A stretch of DNA of 64,000 bases from Christensenella sp. (lineage in GTDB: Bacteria > Bacillota > Clostridia > Christensenellales > UBA3700), in NCBI GenBank assembly GCA_022784465.1, contig JALFUR010000004.1:1-64000 (forward strand). Reading direction: 5' to 3'. Position 1 is the first letter of the stretch; every line of letters begins with the position of its first letter. The position numbers and the translations under genes are program-made. Below are positions 20,679 to 31,392 of this stretch, piece by piece. Below the pieces are notes generated by a model. It worked only from the letters and a program-made list of their open reading frames with translations, was not told where the DNA came from and searched no databases.

Positions 20679-21563
20679 TTAATGAATCTTTTCGACATCT
20701 AGGGAACTTAGATAAGAAATTAGTCTATTTCTTAAATTTTTATTTCTAAGTCCATACTCAATTGTGGCCTCTATAAATCCGTTTTTGTCTCCTATATCGT
20801 ATCTACGAGCTTCAAAATCGTATGCATAAGCACCCTTTGTGTTTGCTATTACTTCAATGGCATCTGTGACATATTTTTCGCCATTTGGAGATTCTTTTGT
20901 TTTTTCAATTATGTCAAAAATATCCGGAGTAAGCACGTATCTGCCTAAAGAAACTAAAGTAGAAGGGATTTTATCTATTGGTGGTTTTTCTACAAAACCT
21001 TTTACTTCCGTGAACCTTCCATTTGTTTCTCCTGGTTTAACAACTCCATATTTTGTTGCAGCTTCTTTAGAAACGTTTTGACAGCCAATTATTAGTTTTC
21101 CTGTTTTTTCATATGCATCAATTAACTGTTTTGAAACAGGATCTTTATCTCCTGTATACATTAAATCATCACCATACAAAACAACAAAAGGTTCATTGTT
21201 TACAAATTCCTTTGCAAGCAAAATTGCATTTCCGGTTCCATTTGCAATGTATTGAGTAGCAAAATGATAATTTGCCATTGTGTGAATTGGCTTCAATTGA
21301 TCAATAATATCTTGCTTGTTATTTTGTGACAAGAATTTTTCTAATACAAAATTCTCTTGAAAGTGATTTTTGATGCATTGTTTATGTTCTGAAATGATAA
21401 AAAGAATATCTGTAATGCCACTATCTACACATTCTTGTACAATTAATTGCAAAGAAGGAGTGTCTATGATTGGGAACATTTCCTTTGGAATAGCTTTTGT
21501 CGCAGGTAAAAATCTTGTTCCAAAACCTGCGCATGGTATTACTGCCTTTGTAATTTTTCTCAT
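20679..21563 (-). CDS. galU: UTP--glucose-1-phosphate uridylyltransferase
   Basis: IPCAGFGTRFLPATKAIPKEMFPI and VEKP motifs. Confidence 0.95.
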   Translation of the reverse strand: MRKITKAVIPCAGFGTRFLPATKAIPKEMFPIIDTPSLQLIVQECVDSGITDILFIISEHKQCIKNHFQENFVLEKFLSQNNKQDIIDQLKPIHTMANYHFATQYIANGTGNAILLAKEFVNNEPFVVLYGDDLMYTGDKDPVSKQLIDAYEKTGKLIIGCQNVSKEAATKYGVVKPGETNGRFTEVKGFVEKPPIDKIPSTLVSLGRYVLTPDIFDIIEKTKESPNGEKYVTDAIEVIANTKGAYAYDFEARRYDIGDKNGFIEATIEYGLRNKNLRNRLISYLSSLDVEKIH

Positions 21564-21746
21564 ATAAGCTCCTTATCGTATACTTGTTTTCCTATATTAT
21601 AATCTATATTTAAAATATATGCAAATTGCAATATGGTATGAGTTTTTTTTTGTAAATTTTTGGTCAATTTAAAAGAATGTTTATCTAATTAAGTTGATAA
21701 TGTTTTCTTGATAAGATATACTAAACAAAATTGTTTTGAGGGAAAA

Positions 21747-24700
21747 ATGCATAAAGATACAAATGTAGAAAAAGGCGAAAGTTATATTAAATCAAGAAGC
21801 AGAGAATACAGGAATATTGTCCTTGTATGTATGGCTGCTTTAATTGTTATTGTTGTAGGAATTGTTGTTCTTGTTGAAGTGTTTAGAACTGAAATTCCAA
21901 AGGTTTCCGTTTTTGATGAAAACGGAAATGAGATTGGCATATATGAGGATGGCGGAGAAGTATCTTTTGTAAAAAATAAATTAGGATACGACTTTGCTGG
22001 TTGGGTTGATACAGAATCAGGAGAGATTTATACAACATTGCAAGAAGCCTTAGAAGCTGGCAGTAAATCTGTAAAACAAAAGTGGGATTTAAAGACATAT
22101 ACTTTAACACTTTATATTCGTGGAGGAAAAATCTTAGGTGATGATTCTTATGAATTCCATGAAGCGGAGGATGATAAAGGAGATTATTATACTAAAACCT
22201 TTACAGTTGAGAGCAATAATATTATATTGCCATCATCAGCTTATATAGGTAGCGTTAAAATTGAGAAATTAGGTTCAGCTTTTAAGTTTTGGAGCCAATT
22301 GCCATCTTCGGAAGATTCTTCTACTGCGGTTAAGCAAATTCAACAAGGTTCTACAAGAAGCATAGTTTTATATGCTGTTTGGAACGCGGATCCATATGTA
22401 GTTAATTTTGTTGATGTATATGGAAAATATTATGATCAATATGTTTTAAACTATAAAGATATAATAGTAAAACCAGAAAAAACTTTTGAAAAAGAAGGTT
22501 ATGAATTTGGTGGATATTTTACTGATTCTAGTTTCTCAAAAGAGTTTAAATTTGACGAAGAAATTGTTACAAAAAAGTTAGATGTTTTTATAAAATGGAT
22601 TCCTAAAGAGTATGTTATTGAATACTACAAAGGTGAAACTTTAATTGAAACAAAGCAATATCATACAGACGAGGATATACAAGAGTATATATGTCCATTA
22701 GAAGGCAAAGATGCACTTGTTTATACTTTTAAGGCATGGCTTATAGATAACAATATAAATAATGTTTTTAATAATCAAACAATGCCACCTAAAAACTTAA
22801 AATTATATGCTCAACTTGAGAAAATACAATACACTGTGACATGGATTATTGGAGAAAATCAATTTGAAGATAAATATGAATATGAAGCTCAACTTTTGTG
22901 CAATCATGATACATCAAAAGCTCCAACTGAAACTACAGTCTATGAGTTTAAAGAATGGCTAAATGAAAACGATGAACCAGTTGATATTAATGGTGCTTTA
23001 GTCACACAAAACGTTACCTATAAAGCAAGTTATACATCTTCAGATAGATATTATTCATATAAAATTCTTGATGCAGAATCCAATGTATTAAGTAAAGGTG
23101 TAGGGCGTTATGAAGAAGAGATTAATTTCCCAGATCCAACGCCTACAAAAGAATCAACAATTGATAAAGTATACACATTTAGCTGCTGGATTTCAAATGA
23201 TGGAAAGACAACCTTTGATGAGGGGACGTTTACTCTTACTTCCGATATAATTATTATTCCTAAATATTTAGAAGCAACAAGAAAATATTCTGTAATATTC
23301 TGTATTTATAATGAAGAATCAGGAGAATCGGATAAAGAATTGTATACTACTCAAATTGAGTACGGAAGCAAAGTGTTCTTTGATGAAGAAAACTATGGAA
23401 AGTTAATAGAGAATTATACAAATGGTACAAAGACTTATAGCTTTAAATCTTGGAGCGTTAATTTGGATGAATATATAGTGCAGGGAGATACAACTATATT
23501 TGCTATATATGAATCCGATGCGGATAAGTATCATTTGCATTTTTATAGCGATAACGTAGAGATAGGAGTTAAGGATATCGATATAGGAGACGAGCCTATA
23601 TATATTGAAGATCCTATTAAAGCTGAAGATGCTCAATATACATATACTTTTGTATGTTGGTATATAGACAAAAATGATAATGGCCAATTTGATATTGATG
23701 ATTCAGAGCAAGTGAATGCCAATTCTTTTGATGAAGCAACAAAAGATGAGATATTTAATCTATATGCTCATTATTCAAAACAACTAAGAAAATACACTCT
23801 TTATTATGACACTAATGGTGGTAGTGAAGTCTTATGCGTTGAAATTGAAAATGGAACTGACCTTTCTATCTATATTGCAGATGATTTGACAACAAAAGAA
23901 GGATATACATTTATAAAATGGGAAGGAATTCCTGAAGATAATCTTATGCCTATTGAAGATTTAATAATTACAGCTACATGGCAGATTAATCAATATACAA
24001 TTACTTTTGACACCAATGGTGGAAGCGAAATTGCGCCTATAACGCAAGATTATGGAACAGACATTACTCCGCCTGAAGATCCAACTAAAGAAGGATATAC
24101 ATTTAAGGGTTGGGACAAAGAAATTCCAAGTACTATGCCTGCAGGTGACATGACAATTACAGCTACATGGCAGATTAATCAATATACAATTACTTTTGAC
24201 ACCAATGGTGGAAGCGAAATTGCGCCTATAACACAAGATTATGGCACTAAGATTACTATACCAGAAAACCCAACAAAAACAGGGTATACATTTAAGGGTT
24301 GGGACAAAGAAATTCCAGGTACTATGCCAGAAGGTGACATGACAATTACTGCTACATGGGAGATTATTCAATATACAATTACTTTTGATACCAATGGTGG
24401 AAGTGAAATTGAACCTATAACACAAGATTATGGAACAGAAATTACTGCACCAGATGATCCAATGAAGACAGGGTATACATTCATGGGTTGGGACAAAGAA
24501 ATTCCAAGTACTATGCCTGCAGAAGACATGACAATTAAAGCTACATGGCAAATTAATAAATATACAATTACCTTTGACACTGATGGTGGAAGTGAAATTG
24601 AACCTATAACACAAGATTTTGGCACTGAGATTACTATACCTGAAAGCCCTTCAAAGACTGGATATACATTTAAGGAATGGGAAGGAATTCCTGAAGATAA

Positions 24701-26081
24701 TTTAATGCCAGCAGAAAATATAACAATTAAAGCTACATGGCAGATTAATCAATATACAATTACATTTGATACCAATGGTGGAAGTGCAATTGCACCTATA
24801 ACACAAGAATATGGCACTGAGATTACTATACCTAAAAACCCTACAAAGATTGGATATACATTTAAGGAATGGGATATAGAGATTCCAGATATTATGCCTG
24901 CAGAAAATATGACAATTAAAGCTTTATGGCAGATTAATCAATATACAATTACTTTTGATACTGATGGTGGAAGCGAAATTGATCCAATAACACAAGATTA
25001 TGGCACCGAGATTGCTATACCAGAAAACCCTACAAAGATTGGATATACATTTAATGGATGGAAAGGAATTCCTGAAGATAATCTTATGCCAGCAGAAAAT
25101 ATAACAATTAAAGCTTTATGGATAGGTAATACATATATTGTGTCTTTTGATTCTAACGGCGGGGAAGAAATATTAGGTACAGAGGTTACATTTGGTAGTG
25201 AATATGGCGCTTTACCATCGCCAACAAAAGAAGATTATGAATTTGTAGGATGGAAATTGGATACAATAGTTATTAATTCGTCAACAATAGTTGAAACTGC
25301 ATCTAATCATACATTAAAGGCTGTATGGAAATTGAAAGAATATACTATAACTTTATCTAATAATCTTGGTTTAGAATTAACATCAATTAAATATACAATA
25401 GAAGATGATGTAATTCTTCCATCGGATTTAGTTGTTGGTATATATAGATTAGATGGTTGGTATAATTCTTCATCATTTGCAGGATCTCCAATTTTGTCAT
25501 ATGAAAAGGGAACAATAAGAGGAGACTTTACGCTATATGGCAATTATTATACTAACGGAATAACATTTAATTTAATCGAAGATGCAGAAGGTGATTACTA
25601 TTCAGTTTGTTCTTATGATAAAAACTTACAAACAACAATAATATTTATTCCTAAAGTATATCAAGGAAAACCTGTAACTACGATTGAACAATCGGTATTT
25701 AGATATGCTAAAAATATACAAACAGTAATATGTAACGATATATTATATATTAAGGAAAATGCTTTTGCAGGATGTACAAATCTAAAAACTGTTAACATGC
25801 GTTCTGTAAAAATAATTTCAGAAGCTGCGTTCTCATTCTGTGCAAGTTTGGAAACTGTTTATATGATAAACGTGGAAGTTATTGGTATTGGAGCCTTTTC
25901 TCTAAATACAAGTTTAAAAGAAATTACAATTTCTACTTCATTACAAGAAGTTAAAGATGAAGCGTTTATTCAAGTTGATAGAATGACAATTATATATAAT
26001 GGCAGCGAAAATGATTTTAATGAGATTTCAGTTGATACAAGCACAAATGCCGCCTTTATTTGGGATAACGTAAAAAAATAA
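21747..26081 (+). CDS. InlB B-repeat surface protein with BspA-like LRR C-terminus; probable start 21747
   Basis: N-terminal TM segment; many (Y)TITFDTNGGSEIxPITQDYGT…GYTFKGW repeats; C-terminal LRR_5-like segment (FRYAKNIQTVICNDILYIKENAFAGCTNLKTVNM); GAGGG before ATG at 21747. Confidence 0.88.
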   Translation: MHKDTNVEKGESYIKSRSREYRNIVLVCMAALIVIVVGIVVLVEVFRTEIPKVSVFDENGNEIGIYEDGGEVSFVKNKLGYDFAGWVDTESGEIYTTLQEALEAGSKSVKQKWDLKTYTLTLYIRGGKILGDDSYEFHEAEDDKGDYYTKTFTVESNNIILPSSAYIGSVKIEKLGSAFKFWSQLPSSEDSSTAVKQIQQGSTRSIVLYAVWNADPYVVNFVDVYGKYYDQYVLNYKDIIVKPEKTFEKEGYEFGGYFTDSSFSKEFKFDEEIVTKKLDVFIKWIPKEYVIEYYKGETLIETKQYHTDEDIQEYICPLEGKDALVYTFKAWLIDNNINNVFNNQTMPPKNLKLYAQLEKIQYTVTWIIGENQFEDKYEYEAQLLCNHDTSKAPTETTVYEFKEWLNENDEPVDINGALVTQNVTYKASYTSSDRYYSYKILDAESNVLSKGVGRYEEEINFPDPTPTKESTIDKVYTFSCWISNDGKTTFDEGTFTLTSDIIIIPKYLEATRKYSVIFCIYNEESGESDKELYTTQIEYGSKVFFDEENYGKLIENYTNGTKTYSFKSWSVNLDEYIVQGDTTIFAIYESDADKYHLHFYSDNVEIGVKDIDIGDEPIYIEDPIKAEDAQYTYTFVCWYIDKNDNGQFDIDDSEQVNANSFDEATKDEIFNLYAHYSKQLRKYTLYYDTNGGSEVLCVEIENGTDLSIYIADDLTTKEGYTFIKWEGIPEDNLMPIEDLIITATWQINQYTITFDTNGGSEIAPITQDYGTDITPPEDPTKEGYTFKGWDKEIPSTMPAGDMTITATWQINQYTITFDTNGGSEIAPITQDYGTKITIPENPTKTGYTFKGWDKEIPGTMPEGDMTITATWEIIQYTITFDTNGGSEIEPITQDYGTEITAPDDPMKTGYTFMGWDKEIPSTMPAEDMTIKATWQINKYTITFDTDGGSEIEPITQDFGTEITIPESPSKTGYTFKEWEGIPEDNLMPAENITIKATWQINQYTITFDTNGGSAIAPITQEYGTEITIPKNPTKIGYTFKEWDIEIPDIMPAENMTIKALWQINQYTITFDTDGGSEIDPITQDYGTEIAIPENPTKIGYTFNGWKGIPEDNLMPAENITIKALWIGNTYIVSFDSNGGEEILGTEVTFGSEYGALPSPTKEDYEFVGWKLDTIVINSSTIVETASNHTLKAVWKLKEYTITLSNNLGLELTSIKYTIEDDVILPSDLVVGIYRLDGWYNSSSFAGSPILSYEKGTIRGDFTLYGNYYTNGITFNLIEDAEGDYYSVCSYDKNLQTTIIFIPKVYQGKPVTTIEQSVFRYAKNIQTVICNDILYIKENAFAGCTNLKTVNMRSVKIISEAAFSFCASLETVYMINVEVIGIGAFSLNTSLKEITISTSLQEVKDEAFIQVDRMTIIYNGSENDFNEISVDTSTNAAFIWDNVKK
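23991..25130 (+). repeat. Tandem in-frame 189/192-bp repeats coding for ~63-aa InlB B-type units (six)
   Basis: (C)AATATACAATTAC(T/A)TTTGA at about 23991, 24180, 24369, 24558, 24750, 24939. Confidence 0.85.
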
Positions 26082-26100
26082 TAATTAAACAACTTATATA

Positions 26101-26181
26101 AATAGTAAGGAAATACAAAGCCCTTTGGTACTTTTAAAAATGAAGGGTTTTATACAAAAATTAATCCTTACTATTTTTTTT
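26101..26181 (+). terminator. Nested terminator after the InlB-repeat gene
   Basis: Outer stem AATAGTAAGG (26101-26110) / CCTTACTATT (26166-26175) with T tail; inner stem AAAGCCCTT/AAGGGTTTT. Confidence 0.7.
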
Positions 26182-26190
26182 TAAAAAAAT

Positions 26191-26217
26191 TTAGCACTCT
26201 CCTATTGACACTGCTAA
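26191..26217 (+). promoter_or_regulatory. CIRCE-like element (HrcA operator)
   Basis: TTAGCACTC-N9-CACTGCTAA; left half perfect, right half 7/9 to GAGTGCTAA. Confidence 0.75.
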
Positions 26218-26233
26218 AACAAGTGCTATAATA
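26205..26233 (+). promoter_or_regulatory. Sigma-A promoter of ctsR operon
   Basis: TTGACA-17 nt-TATAAT. Confidence 0.88.
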
Positions 26234-26241
26234 TACGTGAA

Positions 26242-26258
26242 GGTCAAAGAAAGTCAAA
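26242..26258 (+). promoter_or_regulatory. CtsR heptad direct repeat
   Basis: GGTCAAA-GAA-AGTCAAA matches the CtsR box (A/GGTCAAANANA/GGTCAAA). Confidence 0.88.
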
Positions 26259-26295
26259 CTTTTGGAGAAAGCATAAAAAAAGGAGGTAATGATAG

Positions 26296-26754
26296 ATGGC
26301 ATCGAATATTTCAAATGCAATAGAACAATTTATACTTTCTGTCATAGGAGAAGATGAGAGTATACAATTATCTAGAAATGAACTTGCAAACTATTTTTCA
26401 GTTTCTCCTTCGCAAATTAATTATGTACTTGAAACAAGATTCAATCTTGATAAAGGATATATAATTGAGTCTCGTAGAGGAGGAGGCGGATATGTAACAG
26501 TCTTGAAAATTCCATATTCTCAAGATGAAACAATACCTTTAATGTTAAAAGAAATAGAAGGGGTTAATCATCTAACATATAATAAAGCGAGTGATATGAT
26601 AGATAGATTATTAAGAGAAGATATTATTTCGGAAAATGAGGCAACAATAATTAAAAGTGCAATAAGCGAAAAAGCTTTAGCAGGGCCAATAAAAACAAAA
26701 GATATTAGAAAAAATGTATTTAAAGAAATACTAGTCGGGTTAATGAGGCGATAA
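26296..26754 (+). CDS. ctsR: Transcriptional repressor CtsR
   Basis: SNISNAIEQFI, SRRGGGGYVTV; operon context. Confidence 0.95.
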   Translation: MASNISNAIEQFILSVIGEDESIQLSRNELANYFSVSPSQINYVLETRFNLDKGYIIESRRGGGGYVTVLKIPYSQDETIPLMLKEIEGVNHLTYNKASDMIDRLLREDIISENEATIIKSAISEKALAGPIKTKDIRKNVFKEILVGLMRR

Positions 26755-26755
26755 T

Positions 26756-27286
26756 ATGTTTGGAAAACAAAAAATATGTAATATATGTAAAAAAAGACCA
26801 GCTACAAATATTATTAAAGAAACAGTAAATGGTCAAAGTGTAGAATTTTGCTTTTGTAATGAATGTGCATCAAAAGTAAATTTGGATAATAATTACAATA
26901 TCTTTTTAAGTAACATCTTTAATGATTTTACAGACAACTTTTATAATGAAGATTCTTTGTTTGAAAAACCAAGACCAAAGAAAGTTTGTAAATGTGGTTG
27001 TACAGAAGAAGATATTATAAATAGTGGTAGATTTGGATGTAGCGAATGCTATAAAACCTTTTCGGATTTGGTTGATCAATACGTACAAAGATTGGGTGGA
27101 AAAACATATTCAGGAACTATGCCAAATCATGTTGAAACAGAAAATCAAAAACCTCTTTCAAAAGAGGAACAAATGAAAAAGCTTCAAACTCAATTGAATG
27201 AAGCTATAGCTAAAAAAGACTATAAGAAGGCTGATGAAATAAGCAACCAAATTATAGATTTAAATAAAGGAAAAATAGGAGGCTAA
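26756..27286 (+). CDS. mcsA: McsA, zinc-finger/UvrB-UvrC motif activator of McsB
   Basis: CxxC pairs (CNICKKRPAT; FCNECASK; CKCGCTEED) and C-terminal UVR motif. Confidence 0.93.
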   Translation: MFGKQKICNICKKRPATNIIKETVNGQSVEFCFCNECASKVNLDNNYNIFLSNIFNDFTDNFYNEDSLFEKPRPKKVCKCGCTEEDIINSGRFGCSECYKTFSDLVDQYVQRLGGKTYSGTMPNHVETENQKPLSKEEQMKKLQTQLNEAIAKKDYKKADEISNQIIDLNKGKIGG

Positions 27287-27288
27287 AT

Positions 27289-28275
27289 ATGGACAAGATA
27301 CAATCTACAGTAATATCTACAAGAATAAGACTTGCTCGTAACGTTAAGAATCTTCCTTTTCCTAATAGATTGAGTGGTGAAGAGGGAATATATACATTGC
27401 TAGCAAAAGTACAAAAGACTTGTGATGCATTGTTCCCAAATAAATATTATAAGATTGATGGTATGGATAGATATGAATCAGAATCACTTGTTGAGCGTCA
27501 TCTAATTAGTAGAAATTTGCAAAAATCTAAATATGGTGGAGCTTTTATAAGTGAAAGCGAAGATATTTCAGTAATGGTTTTTGAAGAAGATCATCTAAGA
27601 ATTCAATCTATAATGCGTGGATTTAATTTGGAAAATGCATACAATGCAGTTGCCAAAATAGATTCAGAATTAAAGAAAAATGTAGAGATAGCTTTTGATC
27701 AAAAATTGGGATATTTAACTGCATGTCCAACCAATTTAGGTGCAGCGATGAGAGCCTCAGTAATGTTGTTCTTACCTGGATTAACAAAATTAGGATTAAT
27801 AGACAATATAATAATGAAGTTCCAGGATTTAGGAATGACAATTAGAGGTATATATGGCGAAGGTTCTAAAGCAGAAGGATATGTTTACCAGATTTCAAAT
27901 CAAGCGTCAATATCTCTAAGTGAAACGGAAATTTTAAACAAGATTAAGAAGTATGTAATGCAAATTGTAGATTATGAAACAGATGCAAGAGAAAAACTAA
28001 AATCTTCATTGGGTATAGATTTACAAAATGATATTATGATTTCTTATGGAATTTTAAAATATGCATGTAAGATGTCATCTCAAGAATTTAATCAAAATTT
28101 AGCATCGGTTAAACTTGGTGTGGCTCTAGGATATTTAAATTTAGATATGGACAAACTTAATAGTTTATCTGTATTAACACAACCTGCAATGTTATGTTTC
28201 TTAAAGAAAAAGGAGCTTACTCCACAACAAAGAGACATTTATAGAGCAGAAATAGCTAAAAGCATGATCGGCTAG
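27289..28275 (+). CDS. mcsB: Protein arginine kinase McsB
   Basis: STRIRLARNVKNLPFPNRL, LTACPTNLGAAMRASV. Confidence 0.96.
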   Translation: MDKIQSTVISTRIRLARNVKNLPFPNRLSGEEGIYTLLAKVQKTCDALFPNKYYKIDGMDRYESESLVERHLISRNLQKSKYGGAFISESEDISVMVFEEDHLRIQSIMRGFNLENAYNAVAKIDSELKKNVEIAFDQKLGYLTACPTNLGAAMRASVMLFLPGLTKLGLIDNIIMKFQDLGMTIRGIYGEGSKAEGYVYQISNQASISLSETEILNKIKKYVMQIVDYETDAREKLKSSLGIDLQNDIMISYGILKYACKMSSQEFNQNLASVKLGVALGYLNLDMDKLNSLSVLTQPAMLCFLKKKELTPQQRDIYRAEIAKSMIG

Positions 28276-28288
28276 GAGGTGTATATAT

Positions 28289-30733
28289 ATGGCAAATTAT
28301 AGTCAAGAATGTCAAATGACATTAGAAAAAGCAAGAGAATTAGCAAAACAATCCCAAGGCTTATTGGGAACAGAACATATGATAGCAGCAATGCTATTAA
28401 CTGAGGAATCAGAAGGCGGAAAAATAATGCGTGATCTTGGAATAGATGCGGAAGAATATGTAAATAGAAACATCGCATTTGAAAATCCAAAAGGCGGTTA
28501 TTCAATAAGTAATAGAATGAACGCTATCATGGCAAGAGCAATTTTGATGGCAGCAAAACTAAATAAAGATGAAGTAGGTTCTGATTTGGTTTTGTACAGC
28601 ATATTACAAGATGAAACTTCATGGGGTGTTAAAGGTTTAATCGCAATGGGATTTTATCCAAGAAATATTCTTAACATGATTGTTCAGAAGTATAATGGAG
28701 AATCAAATAATAGTGGCTATTCGCAAGATGATTCTGATTCTTCTCAATACGGATATTCATCTAACTCTTCTAATAAATCAAAAGGACAGTTCAAAGAAAT
28801 TGAAAAATATGGTGTTGATTTAACAGAAAAAGCTAAAAAAGGACAACTTGATCCAGTAATTGGAAGAAAGGACGAAGTAGATAGAATTATACAAATTTTG
28901 TCTAGACGTACAAAGAATAATCCAGTACTTATTGGTGAACCAGGTGTAGGTAAGAGCGCAATTGTTGAGGGATTAGCACAAGCAATAGTTTCTGGCGACG
29001 TTCCTGAAATGTTGAAGAACAAAACTATCTTCAGCTTGGATTTAACAAGTATGATAGCTGGTTCTAAATATAGAGGTGAATTTGAGGAAAGAATTAAAAA
29101 AGTAATCGATACAATAAAAGAAAATAAAAACATTATTTTGTTTATTGATGAGATTCATATGATTGTTGGTGCTGGAGAAACTAGCGAAGGCTCTATGGAC
29201 GCAGCTAATATTTTAAAGCCACAACTTGCAAGAGGAGAGATTCAAACAATTGGTGCAACTACAATTGAGGAATACAGAAAATTCATTGAAAAAGATGCAG
29301 CACTTGAGAGAAGATTCCAACCAATAATGGTAGACCCACCTTCAGTAGAAGATACTATATTGATTTTGAAAGGAATTAGAGAACAATACGAAAAGCATCA
29401 CTCTGTAAAAATAACAGACGAAGCAATTGAAGCTGCTGTTAAACTTTCAGATAGATATATCAATGATAGATTCTTACCAGATAAGGCAATTGACTTGATT
29501 GATGAAGCTGCTTCTAAAAAACATATTGGAGCTTCAGTTGTTCCAAAAGAAGTAAATGATTTGGAAGAGAAAATTTCTAAATTAAATATGGAAAAAATTG
29601 AAAAAGCCAAGAAAGAAAAGTTCGAAGAAGCAGGAAAAATTAAGGCTCAAGTTGAAGAACTTCAAAAAGAATTAGATCAAAAGAAATCTGAGTGGAAATC
29701 AAAGAAGAAAGATGTTGAACTAATTTTGAATGAGGATGATATAGCTCAAGTTGTATCTTCTTGGACAAAGGTTCCTGTAGTTAAATTAACTCAATCCGAA
29801 TCTGAAGTATTGTTGAACCTTGAAAATGTTTTAAAGAATAGAATTGTAGGTCAAGATGAGGCTGTTACTGCAGTTGCAAAAGCTGTAAGAAGAGCAAGAG
29901 TTGGAATTAAAGATCCAAAAAGACCAATTGGTTCATTTATATTCCTAGGACCAACAGGTGTAGGTAAGACAGAACTTTCAAAGGCATTAGCTGAAGCTAT
30001 GTTTGGCGATGAAAACTTGATGATAAGAATTGATATGTCTGAATATATGGAACCACAAAATGTATCTAAATTGATTGGTTCAGCACCAGGATATGTAGGA
30101 TATGATGAAGGCGGTCAATTAACAGAAAAGGTAAGAAGAAATCCATATTCTGTAGTACTATTCGATGAAATCGAAAAGGCTCATCCAGATGTATTTAACA
30201 TTTTATTGCAAATACTTGAAGATGGTAGATTGACAGATTCTCATGGACGTACAGTTAACTTTAAGAATACTATCATCATTTTAACATCAAATATCGGCGC
30301 TCAAGATATAAAGAAAAAGGCACTTGGATTTGGTGATGCAAAGAGTGAAATATCTTATGATGATATGAAAGAAAAACAAATGGAAGCATTAAGAAGAACA
30401 CTAAAACCAGAATTCATCAACAGAATTGATGACATAATTGTGTTTAGACCATTCTCTGATGAAGACATGAATAAGATTGCTACACTTATGAGTAACAATT
30501 TGGTTAAGAGATTAAAAGAACGTGGTATAGATGTTGAGATTACTCAAAAGGCAATTGATGTAATTGTTACTAAAGGCTTTAATGTTGAATATGGTGCTAG
30601 ACCTTTAAGAAGAGCTTTACAATCTATGGTTGAAGACGAATTAGCAACTAAAATGTTAATGGGTGAATTCCAAATAGGAGATAAGGTTCTTGTTGACGGA
30701 GAAGAAGGCAAGTTAACTTTTTCTAAGAAATAG
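28289..30733 (+). CDS. clpC: ATP-dependent Clp protease ATP-binding subunit ClpC
   Basis: Two AAA modules (GEPGVGKSAIVEG; GPTGVGKTELSKALAE), UVR motif, Clp_N domain. Confidence 0.97.
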   Translation: MANYSQECQMTLEKARELAKQSQGLLGTEHMIAAMLLTEESEGGKIMRDLGIDAEEYVNRNIAFENPKGGYSISNRMNAIMARAILMAAKLNKDEVGSDLVLYSILQDETSWGVKGLIAMGFYPRNILNMIVQKYNGESNNSGYSQDDSDSSQYGYSSNSSNKSKGQFKEIEKYGVDLTEKAKKGQLDPVIGRKDEVDRIIQILSRRTKNNPVLIGEPGVGKSAIVEGLAQAIVSGDVPEMLKNKTIFSLDLTSMIAGSKYRGEFEERIKKVIDTIKENKNIILFIDEIHMIVGAGETSEGSMDAANILKPQLARGEIQTIGATTIEEYRKFIEKDAALERRFQPIMVDPPSVEDTILILKGIREQYEKHHSVKITDEAIEAAVKLSDRYINDRFLPDKAIDLIDEAASKKHIGASVVPKEVNDLEEKISKLNMEKIEKAKKEKFEEAGKIKAQVEELQKELDQKKSEWKSKKKDVELILNEDDIAQVVSSWTKVPVVKLTQSESEVLLNLENVLKNRIVGQDEAVTAVAKAVRRARVGIKDPKRPIGSFIFLGPTGVGKTELSKALAEAMFGDENLMIRIDMSEYMEPQNVSKLIGSAPGYVGYDEGGQLTEKVRRNPYSVVLFDEIEKAHPDVFNILLQILEDGRLTDSHGRTVNFKNTIIILTSNIGAQDIKKKALGFGDAKSEISYDDMKEKQMEALRRTLKPEFINRIDDIIVFRPFSDEDMNKIATLMSNNLVKRLKERGIDVEITQKAIDVIVTKGFNVEYGARPLRRALQSMVEDELATKMLMGEFQIGDKVLVDGEEGKLTFSKK

Positions 30734-30741
30734 AATAAAAA

Positions 30742-30771
30742 TTGAGCGGTGAAAAGCCGCTCAACTTTTTT
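30742..30771 (+). terminator. Terminator after clpC
   Basis: TTGAGCGG...CCGCTCAA + poly-T. Confidence 0.85.
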
Positions 30772-30845
30772 AAATGAGTCTTTAAAACTTTTTTTGGCTA
30801 TGCTATACTAAATATGAAAAATAATTGAGCAGGAGGAATACGACT

Positions 30846-31385
30846 ATGCGAATTGAAATTATTACAAAAAACTACACAATGAGCGATTGGATGAAGAATT
30901 TGATCGAAGAGAAGTTATCAAAATTTGACAAATATTTTGATGATGATGCGGTAGCAAAAGTTGCATTGAAAACCATAGGAAAGGAGGGCTCAAAAAATTT
31001 CAAATATGGTATGGAAGTAACTATATTCTTTGGTAGCAATATGGTTAGAAGTGAAGTAAGTGCTGATGAAATGCAAAAGAACATTGATATTGCACTTCCA
31101 AAAATTGAAGGTCAAATTAGAAAATATCGTACAAAACTTGACAAACTAAAGAGAGGAGCATTTGATGAATCTGCATTGTATGCTTCTACTTTGGGAGATA
31201 AAGAAAAACAACTTGTTAGAACTAAGACGATACATCTAAATAGCATTACAACAGCACAAGCTATTGAGAAAATGGAACTTGCAGATCATGATTTCTATGT
31301 TTATATGGATGCAGATTCTGGCATGGTAAGTCTAGTTTATTGTAGAGAAGATGGCGAGGTAGGCCGTATAGAACTAGTTTATTAG
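30846..31385 (+). CDS. hpf: Ribosome hibernation promoting factor (long form); probable start 30846
   Basis: MRIEIITKNYTMSDWMKNLIEEKLSKFDKYF; AGGAGG upstream. Confidence 0.94.
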   Translation: MRIEIITKNYTMSDWMKNLIEEKLSKFDKYFDDDAVAKVALKTIGKEGSKNFKYGMEVTIFFGSNMVRSEVSADEMQKNIDIALPKIEGQIRKYRTKLDKLKRGAFDESALYASTLGDKEKQLVRTKTIHLNSITTAQAIEKMELADHDFYVYMDADSGMVSLVYCREDGEVGRIELVY

Positions 31386-31392
31386 TAATTAT

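Noticed and set aside
23961-24625. Antisense ORFs of 217 and 65 aa in the InlB repeat region
   Set aside because: Periodic antisense translation of the tandem repeats; no RBS or independent promoter
28744-29133. 129-aa antisense ORF inside clpC
   Set aside because: Antisense of a conserved gene, low-complexity Ser/Leu composition
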